The position numbers and the translations under genes were made by a program. Shown here piece after piece: positions 1-9,323 of a stretch of DNA of 64,000 nt (positions are counted from its first letter, which is position 1; every line of letters starts with the position of its first letter). The notes under the pieces were generated by a model. It made no database searches and was not told the DNA's origin. It worked only from the letters and a program-made list of their open reading frames with translations. The DNA comes from Flavobacterium sp. H122 (GTDB taxonomy: Bacteria > Bacteroidota > Bacteroidia > Flavobacteriales > Flavobacteriaceae): NCBI RefSeq assembly GCF_004959765.1, contig NZ_SJZD01000005.1:1-64000 (forward strand), written 5' to 3'.

Positions 1-199
1 TTGCGTCTTTTTTTTAGTTACTCTGTTGTTCAGCAAGTTAGACCTGAAAGTTTTTTTCTAAAGTTGCAAAGTCACAAAGTGACAAAGCTACAAAGCAGGT
101 TTTACTCTATTATATATATAGTATACCTGTAATACTGTCTGTATCTTTATAACCGAGACGCCTCGTGAGCGGGTCAAGCGGCATCCTTTTATTTGTAGA

Positions 200-240
200 C
201 TTCGAGAACACTTCGGCAAGCTCAGCATAACACCTCAGTC
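200..240. repeat. Dispersed CTTCG/AAGCTCAGCAT repeat, copy 1
   Basis: The segment resembles 20576-20622: both carry CTTCGA, then TTCGRCAAGCTCA, then CTCAG or CTCAGCATAA. Both copies lie between genes. It may be a small dispersed element of this lineage. Function is unknown. Confidence 0.4.
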
Positions 241-378
241 AACAAATAAAAGACACAACGGAACACACGACCTAAAGGAACGAAGGGACACACACAAATT
301 AGACTGTGGGATTGTGGGATTGTCGAACTCTTTAAATTAGAAGATAAGTACTCATATATATTATCCACGTAAAACAAA

Positions 379-404
379 AAGCCCCGTTTATTAAAACGGG
401 GCTT
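379..404 (-). terminator. Rho-independent terminator
   Basis: An 11-bp perfect stem (379-389 with 394-404, AAGCCCCGTTT arm) with an ATTA loop is followed, on the minus strand, by a T-rich tract. It lies just downstream of the minus-strand DUF4294 gene and should terminate it. Confidence 0.85.
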
Positions 405-422
405 TACCTATTATATATAGTA

Positions 423-1151
423 TTACTTATTCGCTTCGGCTTGTTTTTGCTCTTCGGCTTGCTTGGCTTTGATTTCTTTAACCTTTTGTCTCCATATTTT
501 TTGCAGATCATTGTACTTATGTCCCAGCTTTGACTCCTGCGGTGTCAAACGTCCGTCAATAAAGGAACGGTATAAGATGCTTTCTACTAAATAATCCTCA
601 GCCACATTATCAGGCTGGAACTTTGTTTTTAAATTAATATCAAACAAACTCGCAGTATTGTTAGCCCAGAATGCCTTCCACCCGCTTTTCAGCTCAGAAA
701 TCAATTCAAAAGTTGTTGTTCCGGTTTGACGATGAATCAGCTTGACTAAAATCTGTCCGTCTTTACGGCTTAATTTTTTGAGCTGGTCTTCGAATTCTTC
801 GCTTAAATATTTTTCTACTATTTTAAAATACTTCTTTTTATCTCTTTCTGACTTCAGGAGTTTCATTCCGTTGTTAAGAGCCACTAATCTATCCGCTGCA
901 ATTTTTGCATAAGGATATGTTCGCATTACTCTTTTTTGAAGAATCATGAATCGTTTACGTTCTTCGGCATCTTTAAAATTATAAGCCTTATTGGTAACTA
1001 AAATTTCTTCCAACTGATAAGACACCTGAGCAACAGTATCCTTAATTTCAAGTTTCTTTTCGATTTCAGTTGAATCAACTTTAATTTCCTGGGCAAATGA
1101 ATTGCTGCTAAAAAACAATACTGCAGTAACTCCTATAATATACTTATACAT
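423..1151 (-). CDS. DUF4294 family exported protein
   Basis: This 242-residue protein matches what I recall of the flavobacterial DUF4294 family, whose function is not known. Residues 1-20 form a signal peptide ending in an SFA-type site, so it should be exported to the periplasm. The mature part is mostly charged and helical, with an arginine/tyrosine-rich segment around residues 65-90, and ends in a low-complexity Lys/Glu/Gln/Ala tail. It is divergent from the M42 peptidase. A TAATTTTG box on the minus strand (1179 to 1172) is a possible promoter element. A terminator follows the stop codon. The family call is from recall of sequence features only. Confidence 0.75.
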   Translation of the reverse strand: MYKYIIGVTAVLFFSSNSFAQEIKVDSTEIEKKLEIKDTVAQVSYQLEEILVTNKAYNFKDAEERKRFMILQKRVMRTYPYAKIAADRLVALNNGMKLLKSERDKKKYFKIVEKYLSEEFEDQLKKLSRKDGQILVKLIHRQTGTTTFELISELKSGWKAFWANNTASLFDINLKTKFQPDNVAEDYLVESILYRSFIDGRLTPQESKLGHKYNDLQKIWRQKVKEIKAKQAEEQKQAEANK

Positions 1152-1234
1152 TTTTGAAAATTAATTTGGTTCAAAATTATACAAATATCTATCAAGTGTT
1201 ATACCATTTTCATAATTTAGCGAAAAAATTTTTT

Positions 1235-2323
1235 ATGGCTACAAAATCAATACTAAACAAGAAGTCTATTGACTTCCTTGAAAAATATCTTAACAATGCA
1301 TCACCAACGGGCTATGAAAGTGAAGGGCAGAAAATCTGGATGGATTATATCAAACCTTATGTTGACACATTTATAACAGATACTTATGGAACAGCAGTAG
1401 GAATCATTAATCCTGATGCTCCTTATAAAGTGGTTATTGAAGGGCATAGTGATGAAATTTCATGGTATGTAAATTATATTACTGATGACGGTTTGATTTA
1501 TGTTATCAGAAACGGTGGTTCAGACCATCAGATAGCACCTTCCAAAAGAGTGAACATACACACTAAAAACCGAATCGTAAAAGGTGTTTTTGGCTGGCCG
1601 GCAATTCACACCCGTGGCAGAGGAAAAGAAGAAGCCGCAACACAGCACAATATATTTATAGATTGTGGCTGTTCAAACAAAGAAGAAGTTGAAAAATTAG
1701 GAATTCATGTTGGCTGTGTCATTACTTATCCGGATGAATTCATGATTCTAAACGAGAATAAATTTGTTTGCCGTGCCATAGATAACCGCATGGGTGGTTT
1801 TATGATTGCAGAGGTTGCCCGTTTATTGAAAGAAAACAAAAAGGATTTACCTTTTGGTTTATACATAGTCAATGCTGTACAGGAAGAAATAGGATTACGC
1901 GGTGCCGAAATGATAACACAAACCATCAAACCCAATGTTGCAATTGTAACCGATGTTTGCCATGACACTACAACTCCTATGATTGATAAAAAAATTGAAG
2001 GAGATCTTAAAATTGGACGCGGACCGGTTATTGCTTATGCTCCGGCAGTTCAAAACAAATTACGTGAATTGATTACTGACACAGCGGATGAAAAGAAAAT
2101 CCCGTTCCAACGTCATGCTACTTCAAGGGTAACCGGAACAGATACTGACGCATTTGCTTACAGTAACGGTGGTGTTGCTTCTGCTTTAATATCTTTACCG
2201 CTTCGTTATATGCACACAACAGTTGAAATGGTACATAAAGAAGATGTAGAAAATGTAATCAAATTGATTTATGAATCATTATTGAAAATTGAAAACAATG
2301 AAAGTTTTTCTTACTTCAAATAA
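1235..2323 (+). CDS. M42 family metallopeptidase (glutamyl aminopeptidase type)
   Basis: A cytosolic di-metal aminopeptidase of the M42 family, which removes N-terminal residues from peptides. Visible ligands and catalytic residues include the His of EGHSDE (about residue 71), the Asp of AIDNRMGG, the Glu pair of QEEIGLRG, the Asp of VTDVCHD and the late His of RYMHTTVE, so the site looks complete. I chose the ATG at 1235, giving 362 residues. The frame opens 27 codons earlier, but that extension is unlike family N-termini, runs into the divergent gene's leader and would leave no promoter space. A terminator lies at 2343-2373. The exact peptide specificity is not readable. Confidence 0.92.
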   Translation: MATKSILNKKSIDFLEKYLNNASPTGYESEGQKIWMDYIKPYVDTFITDTYGTAVGIINPDAPYKVVIEGHSDEISWYVNYITDDGLIYVIRNGGSDHQIAPSKRVNIHTKNRIVKGVFGWPAIHTRGRGKEEAATQHNIFIDCGCSNKEEVEKLGIHVGCVITYPDEFMILNENKFVCRAIDNRMGGFMIAEVARLLKENKKDLPFGLYIVNAVQEEIGLRGAEMITQTIKPNVAIVTDVCHDTTTPMIDKKIEGDLKIGRGPVIAYAPAVQNKLRELITDTADEKKIPFQRHATSRVTGTDTDAFAYSNGGVASALISLPLRYMHTTVEMVHKEDVENVIKLIYESLLKIENNESFSYFK

Positions 2324-2342
2324 TTAATCAACTTTTAAATTT

Positions 2343-2373
2343 AAAAAACACTTACAGTTTGTAAGTGTTTTTT
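2343..2373 (+). terminator. Rho-independent terminator
   Basis: The CACTTAC/GTAAGTG stem (2349-2355 with 2361-2367) is flanked by A and T runs that lengthen it to about 13 bp. It sits 20 bases after the M42 peptidase stop codon. Confidence 0.8.
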
Positions 2374-2402
2374 TATATCTTTAATATTCAGATAAATAAG
2401 CT

Positions 2403-2864
2403 ATGCAATATAAAGTTGATACGGTTGAAGAATATTTGAATCAGATTCCCGAGGAAAGAAAAGAAGCTATAAACAAACTCAGAGATACAATTTTAGAAAA
2501 TTTACCAGAAGGTTTCGAAGAGTGTATAGGTTATGGAATGATTGGATATTCAGTACCCCATTCTATTTATCCCGGCGGTTATCACTGTAATCCTAAAGAC
2601 CCACTACCTTTTGCCGGAATTGCATCACAAAAAAATTTCATCGCATTTTATCACATGGGGATTTATGCTTTACCAGAATTAATGAATTGGTTTATCCAAG
2701 AATTCCCTAAACATTCCAAAAGAAAGCTTGACATGGGAAAAAGCTGTATCCGCTTCAAAAAAACTGAGGATATTCCTTATGAATTAATTGGAGAATTAAT
2801 GACAAAATTATCTGTAGAAGATTGGATTCATACCTACGAAAATACATTTAAGAAGAAAAAATAA
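2403..2864 (+). CDS. DUF1801 domain-containing protein
   Basis: This 153-residue soluble protein has the DUF1801 (YdhG-like) layout: an N-terminal YLNQIPEERKEAINKLRDTI helix, a GYGMIGY core, an FYHMGIY strand and a C-terminal GKSCIRFKK segment. The family is common in Bacteroidota and has no firmly established biochemical role. No signal peptide or membrane segment is visible. The gene lies 30 bases upstream of an SRPBCC protein gene on the same strand, and the two may be co-transcribed. Confidence 0.8.
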   Translation: MQYKVDTVEEYLNQIPEERKEAINKLRDTILENLPEGFEECIGYGMIGYSVPHSIYPGGYHCNPKDPLPFAGIASQKNFIAFYHMGIYALPELMNWFIQEFPKHSKRKLDMGKSCIRFKKTEDIPYELIGELMTKLSVEDWIHTYENTFKKKK

Positions 2865-2892
2865 CCAACATCAACCTTAATATTATAAAACT

Positions 2893-3429
2893 ATGAGAAT
2901 TTTAAAAAAACTATTATTTGTGCTGCTTACTATTATTGGTATTGTATTAATTGCAGCTGCTTTTATGAAAAAAGATTACGCCGTTGAACGCGAAATTACA
3001 ATTAACAAACCGAAAGACTCAGTTTTTAATTACGTCAAGCTCTTGAAAAATCAAGACCATTTTAGTGTTTGGAATCAAAAAGATCCTAACTCAAAAAGAA
3101 CTTTTACCGGAACTGACGGAGAGGTTGGTTTCATTTACAGCTGGAATGGAAACGATGACGTAGGTGAAGGCGAACAGGAAATTAAAAAAATCATTCCGGG
3201 CGAACGCATTGACATGGAATTACGCTTTAAACGCCCGATGGAATCTACAGATTATGCCTATTTCACTACTGAATCCCTCTCACCTGCACAGACTAAAGTA
3301 AAATGGGGTTTTAATGGTAAAATGCCTTACCCTATGAATATAATGATGCTTTTTATGGATATGGATGAAATGCTTGGCAAAGATCTGCAGGCAGGTTTAG
3401 ACAATCTTAAAGTTCAATTAGAAAAATAA
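2893..3429 (+). CDS. SRPBCC family protein with N-terminal membrane anchor
   Basis: 178 residues. Residues about 5-25 form a single hydrophobic helix. The remainder reads as an SRPBCC (START-like, polyketide cyclase/dehydrase) fold, with the opening VEREITINKPKDSVFNYV and a long C-terminal helix DEMLGKDLQAGLDNLK. These folds bind hydrophobic ligands, but the ligand cannot be predicted. The N-terminal helix suggests attachment to the inner membrane with the domain outside the cytoplasm. It ends next to a long inverted repeat and faces a minus-strand gene. Confidence 0.8.
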   Translation: MRILKKLLFVLLTIIGIVLIAAAFMKKDYAVEREITINKPKDSVFNYVKLLKNQDHFSVWNQKDPNSKRTFTGTDGEVGFIYSWNGNDDVGEGEQEIKKIIPGERIDMELRFKRPMESTDYAYFTTESLSPAQTKVKWGFNGKMPYPMNIMMLFMDMDEMLGKDLQAGLDNLKVQLEK

Positions 3430-3436
3430 ATTTATC

Positions 3437-3496
3437 TGCTGAAAGCATACATCTTTAATCAATAAATTTTTAATTGAAAAATGTATGCTTTCAGCA
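3437..3496. terminator. 16-bp inverted repeat between convergent genes
   Basis: The arms 3437-3452 and 3481-3496 are exact reverse complements (TGCTGAAAGCATACAT), separated by a 28-base AT-rich loop. The position between two convergent genes suggests a bidirectional transcription stop, although the loop is long and only weak T runs follow. Confidence 0.5.
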
Positions 3497-3501
3497 AACT
3501 A

Positions 3502-4831
3502 TCATAATATTTTTTTGAGTTGAAATTTTGTTTTATGGGTAACCCCTTTTCTTTCAAACTCAATACTTATCCATCTCCCCTCCTCAGACTGAAGTATATC
3601 GATTATATCACTTAGTTTGAATTTATAGGACAATTCACCATTCAGTCTTCTAATGATATCACCTTTTCTGATTCCTGCCAAATAAGAAGGAGAATCAGTT
3701 CTTACATTACTTATTTCGTAAACAGGCTTCAATAAAAAATTATATTTTATACTGTGTGATTTTTCAAAATCAATTGTAGGATTGCCTTTAACATCTTTTT
3801 CAACGAAATTAGTTCTCAAAACTTCCTCTTTAATTATCTCCTTTCCGTTATGCTGTACCTCCATCCCACTCATATTATAATTGAAAGGATCATCAAAATT
3901 TCTGTTTTTTTTTGAGGTATAACTTTGAGTTGGGATAATCAAAAACCACGTCAAAACGTTTCATTATTCCAGATCCCAAAGAACCATTCCGGCCTTCAAC
4001 AAGCTCAACACTTTTGACCGAATTGGCTGACGGAAAAGAGACTGTAGGGTTTTCCAGATCAATATTAGCTATTGAAAATTTTTCAATTCTCGAACGTTTA
4101 CCAAAAATATCACCGCTGAATCCTCTGCCCAAAAAATCATCAAAAAAATCAGCTGGACATTTTATAGTTGTATCATTTTCAAATAACCAAAGTGCATCGC
4201 TCCCGCCGGTATCAACTAATAATTTAACAATGGTCTCTCTGTTATTAATTTTTACTTTGGCATTAATATACGGTTTCTCAAGCTCAATCGAAATTGGAAG
4301 TTCTTCATACTTTTTCAACTTTTTTTTATTAAAAGTTTTGGCATCCTTGTAAACAATAATCTTTTTACTGATTGGATTTATTTCAACAAGATGATTTTTA
4401 AAAAAATGATACCCTAAAATTCCGTGAACAGGAATACCTAACTGTGCTGAAAAATTAATATCCTGATCCAGGATGATATAAATTTCATGATTTGTATCTG
4501 TATATTCTTTTAAAGCTATTGTATTCTTACTTGATTTGAAAGCATTTATAGCATCACCGCTTCCTAAACCTCTGATTTTTATTTTTTCGACATTTTTGAA
4601 ATCAACTGTTTCCGCATCTTCAAGACTGAATAATATAGTATTTTCCACACCTGTATCAATCAAAAAATTTAAATCGACACCATTGATTTTTAAAGATGCC
4701 ACAACAAGATTGTTGCTCATCTTAAATGGAATAGTTATCTTTTTTTTATTATCCCCGAATTTGAATCCTTCCTGTGAAAATGAATAACTAAACTGGAATA
4801 ACAAAAAAATCAAAAGGTAAATTTTCTTCAT
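3502..4831 (-). pseudogene. Aspartyl protease-PDZ protein, split by a frameshift
   Basis: Two overlapping frames (3893-4831 and 3502-3954) together make one protein. The first has a signal peptide (residues 1-19) and two DTG motifs (in FLIDTGVE and LLVDTGGSD), as in retropepsin-like aspartyl proteases. The second begins mid-domain and holds a PDZ domain (SPSYLAGIRKGDIIRRLNG). They meet at an A9 run (T9 at 3905-3913 on the plus strand). Removing one A joins LYLKKNRNF into an uninterrupted protein of about 442 residues. The break may be a true mutation, a sequencing error, or a slippage/phase-variable site. As sequenced, the protein would end before the PDZ domain with both DTG motifs kept. Confidence 0.85.
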
Positions 4832-4902
4832 GTTTGACTATGCTTGTATTATTTTAAAATTACGAAATTTGAAGGTAAGATTTTCATTATAAAAAGTTAA
4901 TA

Positions 4903-5595
4903 TTAACCTATTAAACCATAACTTCTGCCGACTGGTATTTTAGTTGAATTTACAGTAACCTCCGCACTCGATGTAATTTCAATTTTTTCAAGAGAAATAA
5001 TATAAGACTTATGCACCCTTTTAAATTTTGAAACATCCAGCATATTTTCAATTTTACTGATAGGCATTTTCACTTTAATATCGTCAGTTTTGGTATGAAT
5101 TACGATATATTCCCTAAAGCTTTCAATATAAAAAATATCATTCAAATAAATTTTATGCTGCTTTTTAGCAATACTTACAACAATAAACTCACGCTCTCCA
5201 AATTCCAGTAAAGCTTCCTGAGTTTTTATAAATTGCTTAAACTTACCAACTGCCTTTTGAAATCTTTGCAAAGGGATGGGTTTTAAAAGATAATCCAAAA
5301 CATCCAAATCAAAGCCTTCCGCTGCATACTCATGATAAGCAGTAGTTACAACAACTGCCGGAGGATTTTCCAGCTTCTTTAAAAAATCAAAACCTTTTAA
5401 AACCGGTAAATGTAAATCGAGAAAAAGCAAATCAATTGACTCACGCTTTAAAACAGCGCTTCCATGAATAGCATCTGAACAGACTTCGACCAATTCCAAT
5501 TTGTTGTCCATTCCGATAAAAGTTGATAAAATCTCAGCAGCTAATGGCTCATCCTCGATAATTAAGCATCTGTATTTTTCGGTATTAGCTTTCAT
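4903..5595 (-). CDS. LytTR-type response regulator
   Basis: An N-terminal receiver domain shows the acidic pair in LIIEDEP, the phospho-acceptor Asp in LLFLDLHLP and the Lys in YLLKPIP. A C-terminal LytTR DNA-binding domain includes FYIESFREYIVIHT and FKRVHKSYIISL. It should bind promoter repeats when phosphorylated. I chose the start at 5595 (MKANTEKYR), giving 230 residues. The frame extends four codons upstream. Its start lies inside the last codons of the sensor kinase gene, so the two are translationally coupled. The target genes are not evident here. Confidence 0.92.
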   Translation of the reverse strand: MKANTEKYRCLIIEDEPLAAEILSTFIGMDNKLELVEVCSDAIHGSAVLKRESIDLLFLDLHLPVLKGFDFLKKLENPPAVVVTTAYHEYAAEGFDLDVLDYLLKPIPLQRFQKAVGKFKQFIKTQEALLEFGEREFIVVSIAKKQHKIYLNDIFYIESFREYIVIHTKTDDIKVKMPISKIENMLDVSKFKRVHKSYIISLEKIEITSSAEVTVNSTKIPVGRSYGLIG

Positions 5596-6643
5596 GTGTA
5601 AAATCAATTGTTAATATAACTGTATAATTATCATTATTTTGTTGGATACTCAATTGATGTCTGTCAGGATACAAAAGTTCCAGCTGTCTTTTTATATTCT
5701 GCAATCCAATTTTTGTCGAACTGATATTATGAGAAACCTCCACAGAATTCGAAACCTCATAGTACAGTATATGTTCCTTAAGCGTTAATTTGATTTTTAG
5801 ACAAGATGCCGACACACTTTCGGAAGCGCCGTGTTTAAAAGCGTTTTCTACAAATTGAAGTAAGATTAAAGGCGATATTACCTGTGAAGTGTTATCTATT
5901 GAATGTTCAAAATCAACCGAAAGATTTTTATGTCTGATTTTATTAATTTCAATAAAGTCCTCAAGGTTTTCAATCTCTTTAACCAACGGTACTGAATCAC
6001 AGCCAGATTCATAAATATTGTACCGCATTATCTTAGCCAGTTTCAAAATAACTTCGGGCGTATCATCCGACTTTTTTAATGCTAATCCATAAATATTATT
6101 CAATGTATTGAATAAAAAATGAGGGTTAATCTGGGTTTTTAAAAACTTAATTTCATTAGATAACTTTTCAGTCCGTAATTCATTTAGCTCTTCCTGAATT
6201 ACTAATTGCTGTCTGAATTTTTCCATTCCCAATGCCAAAGAAACTCCAAAACCAATATTCATCAATGCATTAAAAATTCCAAACAGGCTAAAACTATCAA
6301 TATCTTCTTCAACTTTATAGACAATCGAAAAAACAAATGAATGACACGAAATTCGAAAAATAACAACAAAAAAAGCAATAACTGCTATTGATAAAATAAT
6401 CTTTGATGCTGTTGATCTCAAAAAATTGGATTTTCCGTCAATAATAGCAAGCAAAAAATAAAAACATGGAATTATAGACAAATCAAACACTAATATTGAA
6501 ACAAAAGCAAACCATAAAATTAGAAGCCAATCGGCCTGTAAATGCTGTGGAAGATAATTATCCAGATATGCATATTCAGAATTAACTTGAAATATGAAAT
6601 ATATTAACCAAAAAATAAGATGTGTGCGGGGCTTGTTTTTCAT
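5585..6643 (-). CDS. Sensor histidine kinase, LytS/YehU-like (His_kinase family)
   Basis: A membrane sensor of about 352 residues, starting at MKNKPRT. The frame allows five more codons. About four hydrophobic segments span roughly the first 135 residues. A short helical linker leads to the His_kinase motif QINPHFLFNTLNNIYG, where the His is the phosphorylation site, and then to an HATPase domain with FVENAFKHGA and IGLQNIKRQLELLYP. It is the expected partner of the LytTR regulator it overlaps by 11 bases. No periplasmic sensor domain is evident, so the stimulus is probably sensed in the membrane. Confidence 0.92.
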   Translation of the reverse strand: MKNKPRTHLIFWLIYFIFQVNSEYAYLDNYLPQHLQADWLLILWFAFVSILVFDLSIIPCFYFLLAIIDGKSNFLRSTASKIILSIAVIAFFVVIFRISCHSFVFSIVYKVEEDIDSFSLFGIFNALMNIGFGVSLALGMEKFRQQLVIQEELNELRTEKLSNEIKFLKTQINPHFLFNTLNNIYGLALKKSDDTPEVILKLAKIMRYNIYESGCDSVPLVKEIENLEDFIEINKIRHKNLSVDFEHSIDNTSQVISPLILLQFVENAFKHGASESVSASCLKIKLTLKEHILYYEVSNSVEVSHNISSTKIGLQNIKRQLELLYPDRHQLSIQQNNDNYTVILTIDFTHES

Positions 6644-6707
6644 CAAAACAAAAATCATAATTAAACTATTTAAATATAGTAATTATCTACAAACATCAAA
6701 GTTTTGT

Positions 6708-7106
6708 CTATAAAGCGCTTTCATTTGATTTCTTAAACATACCATCAGGTAAAAGAAAAGACAGAAAAATAGTTATCAAAATAAAATTAAACTCAACCCC
6801 ATTTCTACCGCCTCCTACAACATACCAACCTTCACTTGCATGAATCATAACAATACCCAAAATCAGAATAATACTATTCAAAATGGCTATTGGCTTAATA
6901 AATTTATTAAACAAAAGCGAAAAAACTGAAAACAAATGAATTCCTTTAACCATAAATGCCAAAGGCAAGCCCATAAAACCAAATCCGTTTTTAGCCAGAT
7001 ATTCATTACCAAAAGAAATAATATCCCCGCTGACAATAGATGGAACACTATGCATTGCCATAACAACAGCCACACCCAATCGAAGCAAAAAAGTATCTTT
7101 CAACAT
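6708..7106 (-). CDS. DoxX family membrane protein
   Basis: 132 residues with four hydrophobic segments and the DoxX-like pattern LLRLGVAVVMAMHSVPSI near the N-terminus and an FILITIFLSFLLPDG segment near the end. DoxX proteins are small inner-membrane proteins, some linked to redox or thiosulfate metabolism, but the specific job of this one cannot be read. It lies upstream of the LytS/LytT pair on the same strand with a 64-base gap, so joint expression is possible but not shown. Confidence 0.75.
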   Translation of the reverse strand: MLKDTFLLRLGVAVVMAMHSVPSIVSGDIISFGNEYLAKNGFGFMGLPLAFMVKGIHLFSVFSLLFNKFIKPIAILNSIILILGIVMIHASEGWYVVGGGRNGVEFNFILITIFLSFLLPDGMFKKSNESAL

Positions 7107-7279
7107 AAAATTCTTATTTAAAATATAAATTTAAAGCCAAAAATGATGAAAACAACTTTCATCCTCTTATCTTAATCTACCAACTACCTTTTTCCATCTA
7201 TTATTTTGTTAAAACGATAGTAAAAAAGGATGTTTATTTCAATAAAATATCGCAAATTTGCATTCAAATTTTTCACGTT

Positions 7280-8473
7280 ATGCCAAAAATTTCAAATAAA
7301 GGGCACCAAATGCCTGAATCACCTATTAGAAAATTAGTTCCTTATGCTGAAATGGCTAAAAAAAAGGGACATAAAGTATATCACTTAAATATTGGTCAAC
7401 CGGACATTAAAACTCCTGAGGTTGCCACTGAAGCTGTTAAAAAAGCTGACATTAAAGTTTTAGAATACAGCCACTCTGCAGGTTTTGATTCGTACAGAAG
7501 CAAATTAGCAGAAAGCTATCAAAAAATAGGATTGCCAATCAACAAAGAAGATATCATTGTAACAACCGGTGGTTCAGAAGCTTTATTATTTGCTATGGGA
7601 AGCACTATGGATGCTGGTGATGAAGTAATCATCCCAGAACCGTTTTATGCAAATTACAATGGATTTGCAACTGCTTCAGGTGTAAAAGTAGTACCTGTTA
7701 CATCAGGAATTGAAACAGGTTTTGCCTTACCTCCTATTGCTGATTTTGAAAAATTAATTACTCCAAAAACAAAAGCAATTTTAATTTGTAATCCTGGAAA
7801 TCCTACTGGTTATTTATATTCTCAGGAAGAAATAAATCAATTGGCTGCATTAGTAAAAAAACATGATTTGTTTTTAATTGCTGATGAAGTGTACCGCGAA
7901 TTTGTTTATGATGAAGGAGCTAAGCATTATTCGGTAATGGACGTTCCCGGAATTGAGGAAAACGCCATCATGATTGATTCGGTTTCAAAAAGATACAGTA
8001 TGTGCGGTGCGCGTATAGGGTGCATTGTTTCAAAAAACAAAGAAGTGATGGCTACAGCAATGAAATTTGCACAGGCCCGTTTATCTCCTCCTACTTACGA
8101 ACAAATTGCGAGTGAAGCTGCTTTAGATACCCCTCAAAGTTATTTCACAGAAGTTATTGAAGAATATAAAGACCGCCGTGACACTTTGATCACAGAAATG
8201 AATAAAATCCCGGGGGTTAAAATTGCCACACCTAAAGGTGCTTTTTACTGTATTGCACAATTACCGGTAAAAAATGCCGATGATTTTGCACAGTGGCTGT
8301 TAGAATCTTATGATTACAATGGTGAAACTGTAATGGTTGCTCCGGCTGCAGGATTCTATTCAACACCGGGCACAGGATTAAATGAAGTGCGTATTGCCTA
8401 TGTTTTAAAGAAGGAAGACATCATTAAATCGGCACAAATTTTAGGCGAAGCTTTAAAAGCATATAACAATTAA
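7280..8473 (+). CDS. PLP-dependent aminotransferase, class I/II (aspartate aminotransferase type)
   Basis: 397 residues, fold type I. Visible features are LNIGQPDIKTP near the N-terminus (substrate-side Gly), the cofactor Asn in CNPGNPTG, ADEVYREF (Asp binding the PLP ring nitrogen), the Schiff-base Lys in DSVSKRYSMCGARIG, and the late substrate Arg in LNEVRIAYV. It should transfer amino groups between an amino acid and 2-oxoglutarate in the cytosol. Aspartate is the likeliest substrate but is not proven. Its start is unambiguous (ATG at 7280). It precedes folE with a short gap. Confidence 0.9.
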   Translation: MPKISNKGHQMPESPIRKLVPYAEMAKKKGHKVYHLNIGQPDIKTPEVATEAVKKADIKVLEYSHSAGFDSYRSKLAESYQKIGLPINKEDIIVTTGGSEALLFAMGSTMDAGDEVIIPEPFYANYNGFATASGVKVVPVTSGIETGFALPPIADFEKLITPKTKAILICNPGNPTGYLYSQEEINQLAALVKKHDLFLIADEVYREFVYDEGAKHYSVMDVPGIEENAIMIDSVSKRYSMCGARIGCIVSKNKEVMATAMKFAQARLSPPTYEQIASEAALDTPQSYFTEVIEEYKDRRDTLITEMNKIPGVKIATPKGAFYCIAQLPVKNADDFAQWLLESYDYNGETVMVAPAAGFYSTPGTGLNEVRIAYVLKKEDIIKSAQILGEALKAYNN

Positions 8474-8506
8474 GAATTGTTAAACATTTAAAAATTAGTA
8501 TTTCAC

Positions 8507-8514
8507 TATATTTG
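8507..8514 (+). promoter_or_regulatory. Putative -7 promoter element of folE
   Basis: TATATTTG matches the Bacteroidota TAnnTTTG box. Transcription would start near 8520, which fits a translation start at 8549 and argues against the upstream TTG at 8519. I do not see a well-spaced -33 TTG. Confidence 0.5.
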
Positions 8515-8548
8515 CAGTTTGAAAAAAACTGCAATAAATCATATATTA

Positions 8549-9220
8549 ATGGCTCATAACGAAGAATTTCACGAAGAATTAGGACACAATCATATTGCAA
8601 CAAGTGCTAACAACCCTTTACGCAAAGATGCATTTGATAAAACAGATGATGAAAAGATAGCCTTAATTAGAAAAGATGTAGAAAACATTTTGACAACCTT
8701 AGGTATGGATTTAACAGACGACAGCTTAAACGGTACACCTAACCGTGTTGCCAAGATGTTTGTTAAAGAAATTTTCGGAGGATTGCATCCAAACAAAAAA
8801 CCGGGTTCCTCTACATTCCAAAATCATTACAAATACAACGAAATGCTTGTTGAAAAAAACATTGTTGTTTATTCAACATGCGAGCATCATTTATTACCTA
8901 TTATTGGTCGTGCTCACGTTGCATATATTTCAAACGGAAGCGTGATAGGTTTATCTAAAATGAACCGTATTGTTGATTATTATGCAAAACGCCCACAGGT
9001 ACAGGAACGTTTAACAATGCAGATTGTTCAGGAATTACAGCGTGTTTTAGGTACAGAGGATGTGGCTTGTGTAATTGACGCAAAACACTTATGTGTAAAT
9101 TCACGGGGAATTAAAGATATTGAAAGCAGTACGGTTACCGCTGAATTTGGCGGTAAATTCAAAAATGAAGCTACCCGCAAAGAATTTTTAGATTATATTA
9201 AATTAGATACAAAATTTTAA
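8549..9220 (+). CDS. folE: GTP cyclohydrolase I
   Basis: Converts GTP to 7,8-dihydroneopterin triphosphate, the first step of the pteridine/folate pathway, as a cytosolic homodecamer. The 223-residue protein carries NRVAKMFVKEIF, the zinc-site cysteine and catalytic histidine in STCEHHLLPIIG, the GLSKMNRIVDYYAKRPQVQE stretch and the second zinc cysteine in HLCVNSRG. I chose the ATG at 8549 (MAHNEEF). The frame begins at a TTG at 8519, which overlaps the likely transcription start. The next gene downstream, cysS, lies about 100 bases away. Confidence 0.95.
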   Translation: MAHNEEFHEELGHNHIATSANNPLRKDAFDKTDDEKIALIRKDVENILTTLGMDLTDDSLNGTPNRVAKMFVKEIFGGLHPNKKPGSSTFQNHYKYNEMLVEKNIVVYSTCEHHLLPIIGRAHVAYISNGSVIGLSKMNRIVDYYAKRPQVQERLTMQIVQELQRVLGTEDVACVIDAKHLCVNSRGIKDIESSTVTAEFGGKFKNEATRKEFLDYIKLDTKF

Positions 9221-9323
9221 TTAATACATCGTGTTCAAAATTTAACAGTTTAGAAGTTATCAGAAAAATGGTGACTTCTAAACTTTTAAGTTAATACGCA
9301 ACTAAACTAACTAAAAACAAAAA

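Larger units (their letters stand above)
1..422. other. Intergenic region without a recognisable gene
   Basis: I see no convincing coding region here. The stretch holds short degenerate repeats of a CAAAGTCACAAAG type (about 65-97), an 11-bp inverted repeat (186-196 with 242-252), a copy of a dispersed CTTCG...AAGCTCAGCAT element (200-240), and a terminator (379-404) serving the minus-strand gene to its right. The left edge is cut by the window, so a gene ending just outside cannot be excluded. Confidence 0.6.

Noticed and set aside
1154..1234. N-terminal extension of the M42 peptidase
   Set aside because: The 27 extra codons do not resemble the family and would overlap the promoter space of the divergent gene; the ATG at 1235 fits better.
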